DNA of 64,000 nucleotides from Citroniella saccharovorans (GTDB lineage: Bacteria; Bacillota; Clostridia; Tissierellales; Peptoniphilaceae), in contig NZ_JAYKOT010000003.1 of assembly GCF_035481615.1 (NCBI RefSeq), forward strand, positions 372,001 through 436,000. Direction: 5' to 3'. The notes beneath the pieces were generated by a model, which was not told the origin of the DNA, made no database searches, and was given only the letters and a program-made list of their open reading frames with translations. Shown here piece by piece: positions 36,711 through 45,940 of this stretch. Numbering within the stretch: the stretch's first letter is position 1; every line of letters begins with the position of its first letter. A program made the translations under genes and the position numbers.

Positions 36711-37629
36711 ATTTAAAAATAAATACTTAGACGCTAATAGAATATCAAAACTAAAATAAGTAAAAACTATTAAAAATAAACATAGCAAACAAAACCCCTA
36801 GGGGTTTTGCGGATTTTCCCATTTTCTTATCCCTACTTACAAGCAATATGGTTTTAGTGCTAAAAATACACCTGAAAAAGAAATAGCTAAATTAACCAAT
36901 ACCGAAAAAGATCACCCCTAATTTTTTTGAAATTATAAAGCTAAAAGGGATTTGCCACATGGTTGTAACAAACACGACTATAATCCCTAAAAATATTGAA
37001 GCAATACTTAATTGCTTAATTTGATTGTACTGTAGCTTTACAACTTATTTGAGCCCAATTAAATAAAAATACAGATTGAATTAACTAAAAAACAAAAGAT
37101 ATTTACCACACACATTTCAAACAAGATATTACTCAGTAAAAGATACAGAAATGGTCATTCTGTATCTTTTGTTACTAGAAGATAAAAAATATCCAGAAGC
37201 TTCTTTAACTAGAAGAAATAATGGAATTGATGAATCTTAGGAAGGAAGGTTGGTACTGGGATTTTAAGAAAAATGGTATAAATCTGATAAAAAAGTAAAG
37301 CAAGATTTGATTCACCATATTATTTGACAGATAACTTTCAGAAAATTAGGGAGAATTATATTTACACGAGAATTAAAGATGCTAACACACCTATAGATTT
37401 GATTATTAGAAGAGTTAGTAATAAAGCTTAATGTGATATTAATTTGTCAAATCAAGTGAGTTAATCTTACAATATTAGAATGTTAATTATATGTAAATTA
37501 TGATATTTTATTGAGTTACAGGGTATTACAACCAATAAAATATGTTATAATAACGAAAAAGACGAAACACGCTTTTTTTATGGATAAATTTTCAATAATA
37601 TTAAAAGCTGAAATGTGGTAGGAGGGGCA
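36711..37629. other. Intergenic stretch with two strong hairpins and unidentified gene scraps
   Basis: There is an exact 18-bp palindrome at 36791-36808 (AAAACCCC/GGGGTTTT around CTAG-type centre) and a 13-bp perfect stem with a seven-base loop at 37138-37170 (AAAAGATACAGAA / TTCTGTATCTTTT), both terminator-like on either strand. Short in-frame pieces such as IPTYKQYGFSAKNTPEKE (near 36829) and YTRIKDANTPIDLIIRR (near 37365) look like decayed genes of unknown family. No intact gene is present. Confidence 0.5.
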
Positions 37630-38211
37630 ATGGATAAAAGATTAGAAATACGTAGTAGTATATTAAAAAATATAATTTTGAGTTTATCGGGTATCCTTAT
37701 GACACTTATGTCAGGCTTTATGCTATTAGCTGGACTTTTTGGAGGCAGTAGACTTTATGGAGGCAGAATTTTATATAGTATATTCATAATTTTATATAGT
37801 ATATTCATAATTTTAATTGGACTGTTTGGAAAATTGTTTTTTGGAGCGGCAACCTTATTATTCATTAAAAATATTTTCGTGAGTAAACCAACTTTAATTA
37901 TAAATAACGATGGATTTTATGAGAATACAAGCATATCGTCTATGAAAAATTCTTTAATAAGTTGGGAATCAGTTCGAAAGATAAAAAATATGCCTATGAT
38001 GGGTCAAGGAATGGTATCAATATTTATGAAAGATCGGGATGCATATTTGGATAAGTTACCATTATTTAAAAGGTTAATAACTAAAATGAACATTGCATTG
38101 AGATATGGAGAGATAACAATTAATATGAATCAAATCAAGGATATGGATGGGGAAGAGCTGACTAAAACTATGGAAGAATATCGAAAGAATCGTCGTAAAC
38201 ACAAATCTTAA
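37630..38211 (+). CDS. STM3941-like small membrane protein with an internal tandem repeat
   Basis: The protein has 193 residues from ATG 37630, which follows TAGGAGGGG. A GTG at 37615 would overlap that site. Two hydrophobic hairpins (about 12-40 and 48-80) precede a soluble part with PTLIINNDGFYEN and SLISWESVRKI, the pattern of the STM3941 family. A 21-bp unit is tandemly duplicated at 37767-37787 and 37788-37808, giving ILYSIFI twice in the second helix. Function unknown. It stands alone among mobile-element debris. Confidence 0.7.
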   Translation: MDKRLEIRSSILKNIILSLSGILMTLMSGFMLLAGLFGGSRLYGGRILYSIFIILYSIFIILIGLFGKLFFGAATLLFIKNIFVSKPTLIINNDGFYENTSISSMKNSLISWESVRKIKNMPMMGQGMVSIFMKDRDAYLDKLPLFKRLITKMNIALRYGEITINMNQIKDMDGEELTKTMEEYRKNRRKHKS

Positions 38212-38221
38212 TTTTAAGGAT

Positions 38222-38720
38222 ATTGATATGTTAAGGATTTAGAAGATGTTTTGCAACACAATTTTTCTATTAGATTGGATATTTTTCTTACTTGTACTCC
38301 TTGTATATACATTTTAACATGGTTGTGAGTAGAGCTTTTTCAATTCTTTGATATCTTTTAAAGACATCTGTTAAAAATTTACCATATCATATTCTAGATA
38401 CTCTAAGGGCAAGAGTTCCTATTTTTATTGTATAGTGACTTTTATATTAGCTATTACGGTAAGTACTTCTATTAGGTTCCTTTGATAAAAATTATTTTCT
38501 AAGTATTCATCTCTTTATTTTTCCATAAGCTCATTAAAAACCTTGATTAGATTAGTTTTTGGCAAATTGTTTTTTGACTTCTGCATTGATTAAATTTGCA
38601 TATCTTCTATAATAATTGCAAACTGTCGTTGGTTCATTTGTCAGTCCTAGTTGGTATTTGTCGTTAAAACAATGTACTAGTTTTGGTTCAAATGACCTTT
38701 TCTTTTTACGCAATTATACG
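38222..38720 (-). pseudogene. IS256 family transposase relic
   Basis: On the minus strand, in shifting frames, a stretch reads GTLALRVSRI, GKFLTDVFKRYQRIEKALL and MYIQGVQVRKISNLIEKLC. It is a close match to the central region of Mutator/IS256 transposases (VPRDR, FKRYQRSEKAL, GVSTRKV). Stops and frameshifts are frequent, and neither end of the element is recognisable. An upstream minus-strand piece (LTNEPTTVCNYYRRYANLI) may be part of the same relic or of another gene. Confidence 0.6.
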
Positions 38721-38737
38721 AACTCTATAGCAGCTTA

Positions 38738-39085
38738 AAAATCATTAAATTTATCCATACTGGCCAATCAATCCATGTGGAGACGGTAGCTCTATTGTCC
38801 AAACTAAACAATGAACACCATTTAGATATAGAAATCGGAAAAAATGAATTGTCAGAAATTGACTTTTCAAAAGATGCAATTTATGGAGAAATTAAAAAGT
38901 TTGTAATAGATAAATATGGACTAAAAGTTTCAAGCCTATATATTGCACAAGTAAAAAGGAAATACGGTCTAATAGAAAGAGAAAATTACAGTATTAACAA
39001 GAAAGAAAATCAAAGAGTACCAAATTGTCCAGAAGAAAAAGAAAAGGCAATAGAAAATGCTTTAGAGTATTTTGGAATGATTTAA
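38738..39085 (+). pseudogene. 3'-end scrap of an rlmD/rumA-like 23S rRNA methyltransferase gene (copy 1)
   Basis: The frame starts without a start codon at KIIKFIHTGQS and reads HVETVALLSKLNNEHH, a linker, then FGMI at the end. This resembles the extension after the catalytic C-terminus (HVETV motif) of RlmD/RumA-type RNA methyltransferases in Firmicutes. The methyltransferase body is missing. Its first 22 bases are identical to those of the second scrap at 44877-44898. The 3' end of rumA is a known integration site for conjugative elements, so this is probably a leftover attachment-site flank. Confidence 0.65.
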
Positions 39086-39252
39086 ACAATATCTAAGATT
39101 GAGGATTTTAAAATTAAGAGATTAAAAATTAATGAAGCCTTGTAAGAAAATATAGATTAGGATAGTGAACTACACAAAAATGTGATAATTGACAAATAGC
39201 CTACAAAATTATAGAACAAAAAGCGAGAAATCAATTAACAAAGGAGCATAAC

Positions 39253-42200
39253 ATGAACCAAAAAGAAAGAATACTAGAATCATGGATTATGGTGGAGCAT
39301 TTATCGGAGGGAGATATCAATTTAAATGACAGTAAAATTCTAACTTTTCAAAATCTTAAAGATTATGATTTCTATGATTTATTTAAGAAAAAGATTAAAT
39401 ATCTTAATTTAAATTCACATCAAAAAGGCGGGATAGTTGTATATTTTGATATTTACAAATTTACAGAAGTAATAGATTTTTTGAGAGATAAATTCAACCT
39501 TCCAGTGTCCAATCAAGAAATCACTTTAGGAAACAAATTTTCATTTGCATTGTATTTCGATAAGGATTTGAAGATAAATAATGATATGACTTTTTTAACA
39601 GAAAGCTTTTATATTAGAAACTTTCATAAAATTCCTTCAGAAAAAGAGTTTAAGGAATATGAGGAAGATTTCAACAAGAAAATTCAAGAAATATTTGACT
39701 GTCCAGAAAATAAAGCTTATAAAGATTGGTTCAATAAGGCTATACTGAATATTTTAAAAATGAATAAAATAGACATTAATAATTGCAGGATGAAACCTTT
39801 GAAAAATTTGGAGACCGATGCAATTAATCTACATTCATTTTTCATTAATGATTTGCAAAAGGCGAAATCTGTTCATTCGAAAAACTTGAATGATTATTTG
39901 CCTGGAGATTGTTCAAATAGAAAAGATTTAGATAGTAGAAGTACTTCTCCTAAGTTTAATAAATATATTTTTACAGAGATTTTACAGCCAAACAACTATC
40001 CTTTGTCTAGATTTCCGAGTAATATACAATATGCACCATCTTTTATGCAACAAATCGCAATCAATTTGTCTTTAGGATATGATTCTAATAATATGAGAAG
40101 TGTAAATGGGCCTCCAGGAACAGGGAAAACAACACTTTTGAGGGACATTTTTGCACAATTATTAGTAGATCAATCCTACGAAATCACAAAACTAAACAAC
40201 AAAAAGATTACGGGAAATGACGAGACTGTTTACTGGGAAAGTGGATCATACAAAGCTTCAATTGGCATACTTCCAGCACAAATAGCAGAAAATGGGATTA
40301 TTGTTGCAAGTTCCAACAATGGAGCTGTGAAAAACATTGTAGATAAACTTCCACTAATATCAGAAATCGATAATTCATTGGTAGATGAAATAAAAAGAAT
40401 AGATTATTTTAAAGATATTTCTAATTCTAAACTTTCAACAGAATGGATAGAAGAAAATGGAAAATATATAGAGAAATTAGAAGCCGAGAAACAATTAGAA
40501 AAATTCTGGGGATTGTTTTCTCTTGAAGGTGGAAGAAAAGAAAACATGGAGTACATAATCACTGTATTAAAGCATGTGGTTAATGATTTAAAAAACAATT
40601 ATATTTCTGATAATAATGTCTATAGTGAATTTGAGAAAAAATACAATGAAGCATTATCTTATAGAAATAAGAGACAAGAGATATCGGATAAATACTTCTC
40701 TATAGAAAAATTTGAATACGAATTATTAAACAAAAAATCAAAATTCAGTAAAAATGTAAAACTCAGAGAATGCGAGTTCAGTAATTTAAAAAATAAAGTT
40801 AATTTAAAATTAGAAGAATTATATTTGAACAAAAGTCATTTGAATCAAAAAGTAAATGAATTGAAGAATGATTCGTCAAATATAAGTGAAAATAAAAAAA
40901 TGATTGAAAATAGCATAGATGTCCTCAAATTACAAAAGCCAGGATTTTTCCAATTCAGTAGGAAAAAAACATATAATGAGCAGATGAGGAAATACTCTGA
41001 CGATTTAATAAAAATATTAGAGCAAGAAAGATCGACAAAATTAAAGATAGATGCTTTTATAAAAGATTTAAAACATATCGAAGATCAAATTTTGTATGAA
41101 AATAAGCTTATCGAAGATAAAAACTCAGAGATTGTTCGAGCGATTCAAAATGAGGATAAAGAAATAAAAAAACTTCAAGAAAAAATAAGAGACATGAAAA
41201 ATGTATTAGTAAATACAGATGCTAATGTGTTGGATTTTGCATTGCCATATGATGATTTGCAAATGAGTAATCCTTGGTTTGATGAAGAGTATCGTAGAAT
41301 TCAGTCTGAACTATTCATAATTGCACTGAAAGTTCGCAAACAATTCTTATATGAAAATATAAAAAATATTGAAGCTGCAACTAGGATATGGAACAAACAA
41401 CAAAATTACTTGGATAAAAATATCGTTATACAAGAAGCGTGGAATTGGATTAACATGACAGTTCCAGTTATTAGTTCCACATTTGCAAGTATGGGAAGGA
41501 TGTTTTCGAATATTCAAGCAAATTCTTTGGGACATTTATTCATTGACGAAGCAGGACAAGCCTTGCCCCAAGCAAGCGTTGGCGCGATTTTTAGATGTAA
41601 GCACGTTATGGCAGTTGGAGATCCAGCCCAAATCAAACCAGTTTTAACATTAGACTCATATATACTTAGTTTGTTGGGACAAAATTATGGAGTTGGACAA
41701 GCTTATCTATCAGAAGATGCATCAACACAGACACTTATTGACAGTGTTAGTCAATATGGATTTTACAAAGATTTGAATAATCCTGAAGATTGGATAGGAA
41801 TTCCTTTATGGGTACACAGACGTTGCAAGTATCCAATGTTCAACATATCAAATGAAATCTCTTATGGTGGTAACATGGTTCAAGGAAATAAATTAGACGG
41901 AAAAGCAGAATGGTATGATGTTGGAGGATCTGCGGATAATAAATATGTGAAAGAGCAAGGAGATTTTTTAGTTAAAAAAATAAGAGAACTATCAGAACAT
42001 AACGAAGATATTTTAGACGAATCTAAGAAAGACCAAGTCTATGTAATATCTCCATTTAAAAATGTAGCTTATAATTTATCCAGAAAACTCGCAGCAGATC
42101 TTAAATTCACGAGATATGATAGTAAAGATAGTCCGACAAATGTAGGAACAGTACACACATTCCAAGGGAAAGAAGCACCAATAGTATTCTTGGTTTTAGG

Positions 42201-42402
42201 AGCGGATGAAAAAAGCAAGGGAGCTGCAAACTGGGCAATGGGATCTGAAAATCCAAACATAATGAACGTATCAGCAACTAGAGCTAAAAAAGAGTTTTAT
42301 ATAATTGGAGATAAAAAGCTGTACTCAAACTTGGGTAGTGATGTTATAGATAAAACGATGAACGAAATTAGAAAATTTAATTCAAAACCAAAAGAATGCT
42401 AA
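39253..42402 (+). CDS. Large SF1 (Upf1/Dna2-like) helicase with coiled-coil insert
   Basis: The protein has 1049 residues. The N-terminal ~250 residues are of unknown type (begins ILESWIMVEHLSEGDI). Walker A NGPPGTGKTTLL lies at about 286. A long charged coiled coil (about 415-660) splits the helicase core. Motif II FIDEAGQALPQA, motif III VGDPAQIKPV, motif V VGTVHTFQGKEAPIV and motif VI MNVSATRAKKEFYIIGD follow. AAGGAG precedes the ATG. No partner is adjacent, and it lies among mobile-element scars between the two rlmD scraps, close to an Abi gene. A role in phage or plasmid defence is plausible but not shown. Confidence 0.85.
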   Translation: MNQKERILESWIMVEHLSEGDINLNDSKILTFQNLKDYDFYDLFKKKIKYLNLNSHQKGGIVVYFDIYKFTEVIDFLRDKFNLPVSNQEITLGNKFSFALYFDKDLKINNDMTFLTESFYIRNFHKIPSEKEFKEYEEDFNKKIQEIFDCPENKAYKDWFNKAILNILKMNKIDINNCRMKPLKNLETDAINLHSFFINDLQKAKSVHSKNLNDYLPGDCSNRKDLDSRSTSPKFNKYIFTEILQPNNYPLSRFPSNIQYAPSFMQQIAINLSLGYDSNNMRSVNGPPGTGKTTLLRDIFAQLLVDQSYEITKLNNKKITGNDETVYWESGSYKASIGILPAQIAENGIIVASSNNGAVKNIVDKLPLISEIDNSLVDEIKRIDYFKDISNSKLSTEWIEENGKYIEKLEAEKQLEKFWGLFSLEGGRKENMEYIITVLKHVVNDLKNNYISDNNVYSEFEKKYNEALSYRNKRQEISDKYFSIEKFEYELLNKKSKFSKNVKLRECEFSNLKNKVNLKLEELYLNKSHLNQKVNELKNDSSNISENKKMIENSIDVLKLQKPGFFQFSRKKTYNEQMRKYSDDLIKILEQERSTKLKIDAFIKDLKHIEDQILYENKLIEDKNSEIVRAIQNEDKEIKKLQEKIRDMKNVLVNTDANVLDFALPYDDLQMSNPWFDEEYRRIQSELFIIALKVRKQFLYENIKNIEAATRIWNKQQNYLDKNIVIQEAWNWINMTVPVISSTFASMGRMFSNIQANSLGHLFIDEAGQALPQASVGAIFRCKHVMAVGDPAQIKPVLTLDSYILSLLGQNYGVGQAYLSEDASTQTLIDSVSQYGFYKDLNNPEDWIGIPLWVHRRCKYPMFNISNEISYGGNMVQGNKLDGKAEWYDVGGSADNKYVKEQGDFLVKKIRELSEHNEDILDESKKDQVYVISPFKNVAYNLSRKLAADLKFTRYDSKDSPTNVGTVHTFQGKEAPIVFLVLGADEKSKGAANWAMGSENPNIMNVSATRAKKEFYIIGDKKLYSNLGSDVIDKTMNEIRKFNSKPKEC

Positions 42403-42419
42403 CACGACACAAAAATCTC

Positions 42420-42640
42420 CCGAAACATAAGGTGATCCCATAAAGTTGGACTTAATACCAGGACTGGTAGTTTACTAGTTCTGGTATTAGTTTATTGCTT
42501 TCCACCCATATGTGTGGAAATTTTTATGATGCATTTTGTTCTCTATATTCCACCAGATTTAAATATCCTAGTTTTTATTTTATTCTATCTTTTTGTAATA
42601 TTAGATATATTCTTCTAATGTTTCTTTTAATTCTTCATAT
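42420..42640 (-). pseudogene. IS3 family transposase C-terminal relic
   Basis: The minus strand reads YEELKETLEEYI, a stop, YYKKDRIK and LGYLNLVEYREQNAS, with one frameshift. This is the end of an IS150/IS3-type transposase (LxGxxPxEYR). A hairpin (AATACCAG..CTGGTATT) and a TGATCCCATAAAGTTGGAC end follow. The degenerate IS30 starts within the upstream part of this relic, so it probably inserted into the IS3 copy. Confidence 0.65.
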
Positions 42641-43690
42641 GATACATTGTAAAATTAAGTGCGACACCTCAAATAAAAAAAACTCATACTAACTTCGTGT
42701 AAAATGTTAATAACCACAAAAACACATACGGAGGTTAGTATGAGCTACAAACATCTTACACTAAACGATAGAAATAAAATAGAAGTTTCGAACAAGGAAG
42801 GTTATTCTTCTAGAAGAATATCTAAAGTTTTAGGCTTTCACCATTCTACTATTGCAAGGGAACTTAAAAGATGCAAAAGTGAATATAAAGCTAAGTCAAC
42901 TAAAGAATACAAAAGATCTAAATCTTGTTTAAATGGCAGCAAATTAAGTCGGCTAAAGAAATAATAAAAATTATTAGAAAAAACTAAATCTAAGGTGGTC
43001 AGCTAAACTAATTTCAAATACACTATTTAATGAAAAATTATATTTAAAAAAATTTACAACTGGATTTACTCTGGAGCAATAGATTTTGATATCAGAAAGT
43101 TAAGAAGAAAAGGAAAATCCAGACAAAGAAAAGAAACAAGGGGTAAATATAATGTTGAAAATTCCATTAGAAGAAGGTCTAAAACTATAAAAACAGACAA
43201 GAGTTTGGCCATTGGGAATTAGATACTGTTGTATCTTCAAGAGGAAAAAGCAAAGGATACTTAGCTACTTTTGTCCTAAGAAAGACAAGATTTTACGTAG
43301 AACTATCTATGAAAGACAGATCAAAAGAATCTATGCTTAAAGCTATGAAAAAACTAATAAATACACTTCCAAAATTAGCTTTAAAAAGCTTTACATCTTA
43401 ATGGGTAAAGAATTTGCTTGTTACAACAAAATTGAAGATATGGGTGTAGAGTTTTATTTTGCTAATCCGTATTCGGCCTGGCAAAGAGGTAGCAATGAAA
43501 ATTTAAATGGCTTGCTCAGAGAATATTACCCATAGAAGACAGATTTGGCGAAAATATCTGTGGAAAATCTAATTAAAAATTTAATGTAGCTCAATAACAG
43601 ACCAAGAAAGTGTCTAAATTATCAAACTCCATTTGAAATGTTTCTGCACGAACTTAGTTTAATCTAAGTGTCGCAGTATTATTTGTAATT
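42640..43690 (+). mobile_element. Degenerate IS30 family element
   Basis: The ends match those of the intact copy at 48182-49250: TTGTAAAATTAAGTGCGACAC at 42647 and AGTGTCGCAGTATTATTTGT at 43667 in the opposite sense. The transposase frame (from ATG 42740 after GGAGG, SYKHLTLNDRNKIEV) is broken soon after the N-terminal helix-turn-helix. Later fragments (FGHWELDTVVSSRGKSKGY, RPRKCLNYQTPFEMFLHEL) are spread over several frames. It is non-functional. Confidence 0.85.
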
Positions 43691-43775
43691 CATCATTTAA
43701 ATAAATGGCCTAAAATAGGCATATTAAATTGAATAATCATAATCAAATGAAAAAAATAAGTAGTTAAGTTAATAA

Positions 43776-44720
43776 CTACTTATTAGGAAATCCTGAAATT
43801 GAAAAAATATCATCAATTGAGATACTAGTAAATTTATCCTCATATTTATTTTTGATGGAGCTAATTGATGTGATTAAAGATTGGTATTCTTTTTTGGGAA
43901 TAACTAGTTTAAGGACCAATATTAAATCATGTAAATTTTTTCCAGTATAATTCTCATCAAAAAACTTTTCAAATATAGCGGTTTGACCAGCTTTATTCAA
44001 TGAGAAAGAATACATGACTTCATCATGGGCACAAACATTTCTGAAAAAATTACAGATTTTAATTATGTCTATAAGTTCAGTTTTACTAATTTTTTCTCTA
44101 GACTGGTAACTATCTTTATATTTTTCACCAAAATCTCTAGCAATTTTATTTTGAAGAGATTCATCTAGGGAATTATAAAAATAAGACATATTTCCTAAAG
44201 TAAGGAAATTTACAAGAACCCAAAGAGGAATATGGTCATGCTTTTTTATATAATGCTTAATAGGTTTCTTGCCATTTGAATTTTTATTTTCTCTACTTAT
44301 GGCATTGGATAATGTCCCTATATTTTTCAAAACATAATTTAGCTGATGCTTTGATGCAGAATAATTTTCAATTTGTAAGTAAGGATATAGTCCATCTCTG
44401 TATAAGTCTGAAAAATGATAAGCACAGGATGTTTTTAGAAGTTTCTCAAAACGGAGCAGAGAAGAAAAAATCACTTCTTTTAATTTACGATCCATTTCAT
44501 GAAGAGCATAAATTTCTTCAAAACTACTACCAGCTTTATATACATCTTCTACCTCATTAGAAGATGTATTGTCTAAAAATGGAGTTTTATAGCCATTGAT
44601 AAGGTTATAATAATTAACTTGTGATAAAATAATCTTAGCATATTCTGGATTATTAATGCCTAAACCTCTATTTGAGAGTATTTCGATTTGTTCATCATAA
44701 GTTTTAAACGGTTTACTCAT
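43776..44720 (-). CDS. Abi_2 family (AbiD/AbiF-type) HEPN protein
   Basis: The protein has 314 residues from ATG 44720, which follows GAGGTG. A GTG at 44726 would overlap that site. Abi_2 hallmarks are visible: KPFKTYDEQIEIL near the start, YNLINGYKTPF, DRKLKEVIFSSLLRFEKLLKTSCAYHFS, and the HEPN ribonuclease motif RNVCAH (RxxxxH). Family members are abortive-infection or toxin RNases activated by phage or kept in check by a partner. A hairpin RNA with its own promoter lies directly upstream, as in AbiF loci. It faces away from the neighbouring genes. Confidence 0.88.
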   Translation of the reverse strand: MSKPFKTYDEQIEILSNRGLGINNPEYAKIILSQVNYYNLINGYKTPFLDNTSSNEVEDVYKAGSSFEEIYALHEMDRKLKEVIFSSLLRFEKLLKTSCAYHFSDLYRDGLYPYLQIENYSASKHQLNYVLKNIGTLSNAISRENKNSNGKKPIKHYIKKHDHIPLWVLVNFLTLGNMSYFYNSLDESLQNKIARDFGEKYKDSYQSREKISKTELIDIIKICNFFRNVCAHDEVMYSFSLNKAGQTAIFEKFFDENYTGKNLHDLILVLKLVIPKKEYQSLITSISSIKNKYEDKFTSISIDDIFSISGFPNK

Positions 44721-44733
44721 ATACACACCTCAT

Positions 44734-44774
44734 AAAAAAACGCCCCGCCACGTATGGCAAGGGCTTGTTCCTTA
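44734..44774 (-). ncRNA. Small hairpin RNA upstream of the Abi_2 gene (AbiF-RNA-like)
   Basis: On the minus strand, starting about 7 bases after a TATAAT box, is a roughly 40-base segment. It contains the stem GCCC-UU-GCCA, loop UACG, UGGC-G-GGGC, ending in a run of seven T just before the ribosome binding site of the Abi gene. It looks like a terminator, but it sits between promoter and gene, so it would yield a tiny RNA plus read-through mRNA. Small RNAs in this position are known for abiF genes. Confidence 0.65.
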
Positions 44775-44779
44775 ACTAA

Positions 44780-44807
44780 ATTATAGCAGAATTATACTTA
44801 AAGTCAA
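44780..44807 (-). promoter_or_regulatory. Promoter of the Abi RNA and gene
   Basis: On the minus strand, TTGACT (44802-44807) and TATAAT (44780-44785) are separated by 16 bp. Confidence 0.75.
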
Positions 44808-44877
44808 GGATTGTAAGAAATAATTTTTTATGATGTATAATAAGAGATAGATATGTTCCCACATACTAGGATTTTGA

Positions 44878-45242
44878 AAAATCATTAAATTTATCCATGC
44901 TGACAACTCAAGCCACGTCGAGACGGTTGAACTTTTGTCCCAATTGAAACAAAAGCCGGATGACTAAATTAATGTCACGATTGAACTTGATGATGTGGAT
45001 ATAACATCGCAGAGACTAAGGCAACATATGATAAGATAAAAAAGTATGTGTCTGAACATAATGCTGGCATGAAGGTTTTCAATCTGTATATTTCACAGAT
45101 AAAGAGAAAATGTGGAATTGATGTTGGAAAGAATTATTATTTACCTAAAAATGAAGATAGTAGGAAGCCACAGTGTCTAGAAGATAAAGAGAGTGCAATT
45201 GTGGAGGCATTGAAGCATTTTAAGATGATTCAGCAGAAATAA
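44878..45242 (+). pseudogene. 3'-end scrap of an rlmD/rumA-like 23S rRNA methyltransferase gene (copy 2)
   Basis: The frame begins KIIKFIHADNSS, HVETVELLSQLKQKPDD, then TAA, INVTIELDDVDITS. One missing base near 45010 then hides AETKATYDKIKKYVSEHN. It ends LYISQIKRKCGIDVGKNYY and ALKHFKMIQQK. It is the same region as the scrap at 38738 but from a different source sequence, and it begins at the identical base string. ATGTTCCCACA lies 15 bp upstream. It is non-functional and interpreted as an attachment-site scar. Confidence 0.65.
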
Positions 45243-45283
45243 AATGAGTTTGATAAACTTGAATTTGTGGAGAATACCGACTT

Positions 45284-45787
45284 ATGAAAATACATATTAT
45301 TGGTTGCAGTGGTTCTGGAAAAACCTATTTAGCAAATAAACTTTCAAAAAAGTATAATATTTCCCATTTCGACTTAGATGATATTCAATGGGATAATAAC
45401 GCCAAAGAATATGGCAAAAAGAGAACGCTTGATGAGCGAAAAGCGTTATTACAAGAAATATTATATAATAATAATGAGTGGATAATTGAGGGGGTATATT
45501 ATTCCTGGGTACAGCAAAGTTTTGATGAAGCTGATAAAATATATGTTTTAGATATGCCTGGTTATTTATATAAAAGTAGAATTATTATGCGCTCTATAAA
45601 AAGAAAATTAGGAATACAAAAAGGAAAAAGAGAAACCTTGAAATCGGTCTATAATCTTTTGAAATGGACTGAAACTTTTCAGAATAAAAATCTTAAAGAA
45701 ATAAGAAGTATTATAGATAGATATGATGATAAAGTTATTTGGCTATCAAGAAAAAAAGATGTAGATAAAATAATAAAGGCGGTATGA
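45284..45787 (+). CDS. Small P-loop NTPase, adenylate kinase-like
   Basis: The protein has 167 residues. Walker A GCSGSGKTYLA lies at the N-terminus, followed by HFDLDDIQW, a GVYYSW segment and a basic lid (RSIKRKLGIQKGKRE). This is the shape of the FlaR/topology-modulation or AAA_17 group of small kinase-like proteins. Their substrates are mostly unknown. The upstream ribosome binding site is weak. It heads a run of three small accessory enzymes (kinase-like, Nudix, GNAT) that often travel on conjugative elements, but spacing of 150 bp argues against a single operon. Confidence 0.75.
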   Translation: MKIHIIGCSGSGKTYLANKLSKKYNISHFDLDDIQWDNNAKEYGKKRTLDERKALLQEILYNNNEWIIEGVYYSWVQQSFDEADKIYVLDMPGYLYKSRIIMRSIKRKLGIQKGKRETLKSVYNLLKWTETFQNKNLKEIRSIIDRYDDKVIWLSRKKDVDKIIKAV

Positions 45788-45940
45788 TAACTTCCAGTTT
45801 GTATGTATGGTAAATCTAAACTGTATTTTAGCAATACTATTAATACTTTGAAAGGATTGTAACAACAATTTGGACAATATAGAAGTTAGTGTTAGATCAA
45901 TGCACGAGATATGATAAGTTAGAAATTAAAGGAGATAGAG

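Noticed and set aside
36791..37170. CRISPR-like or regulatory repeat pair
   Set aside because: The two hairpins are different palindromes without spacers or repeats, and terminator function explains them better. No CRISPR array was found anywhere in the window.
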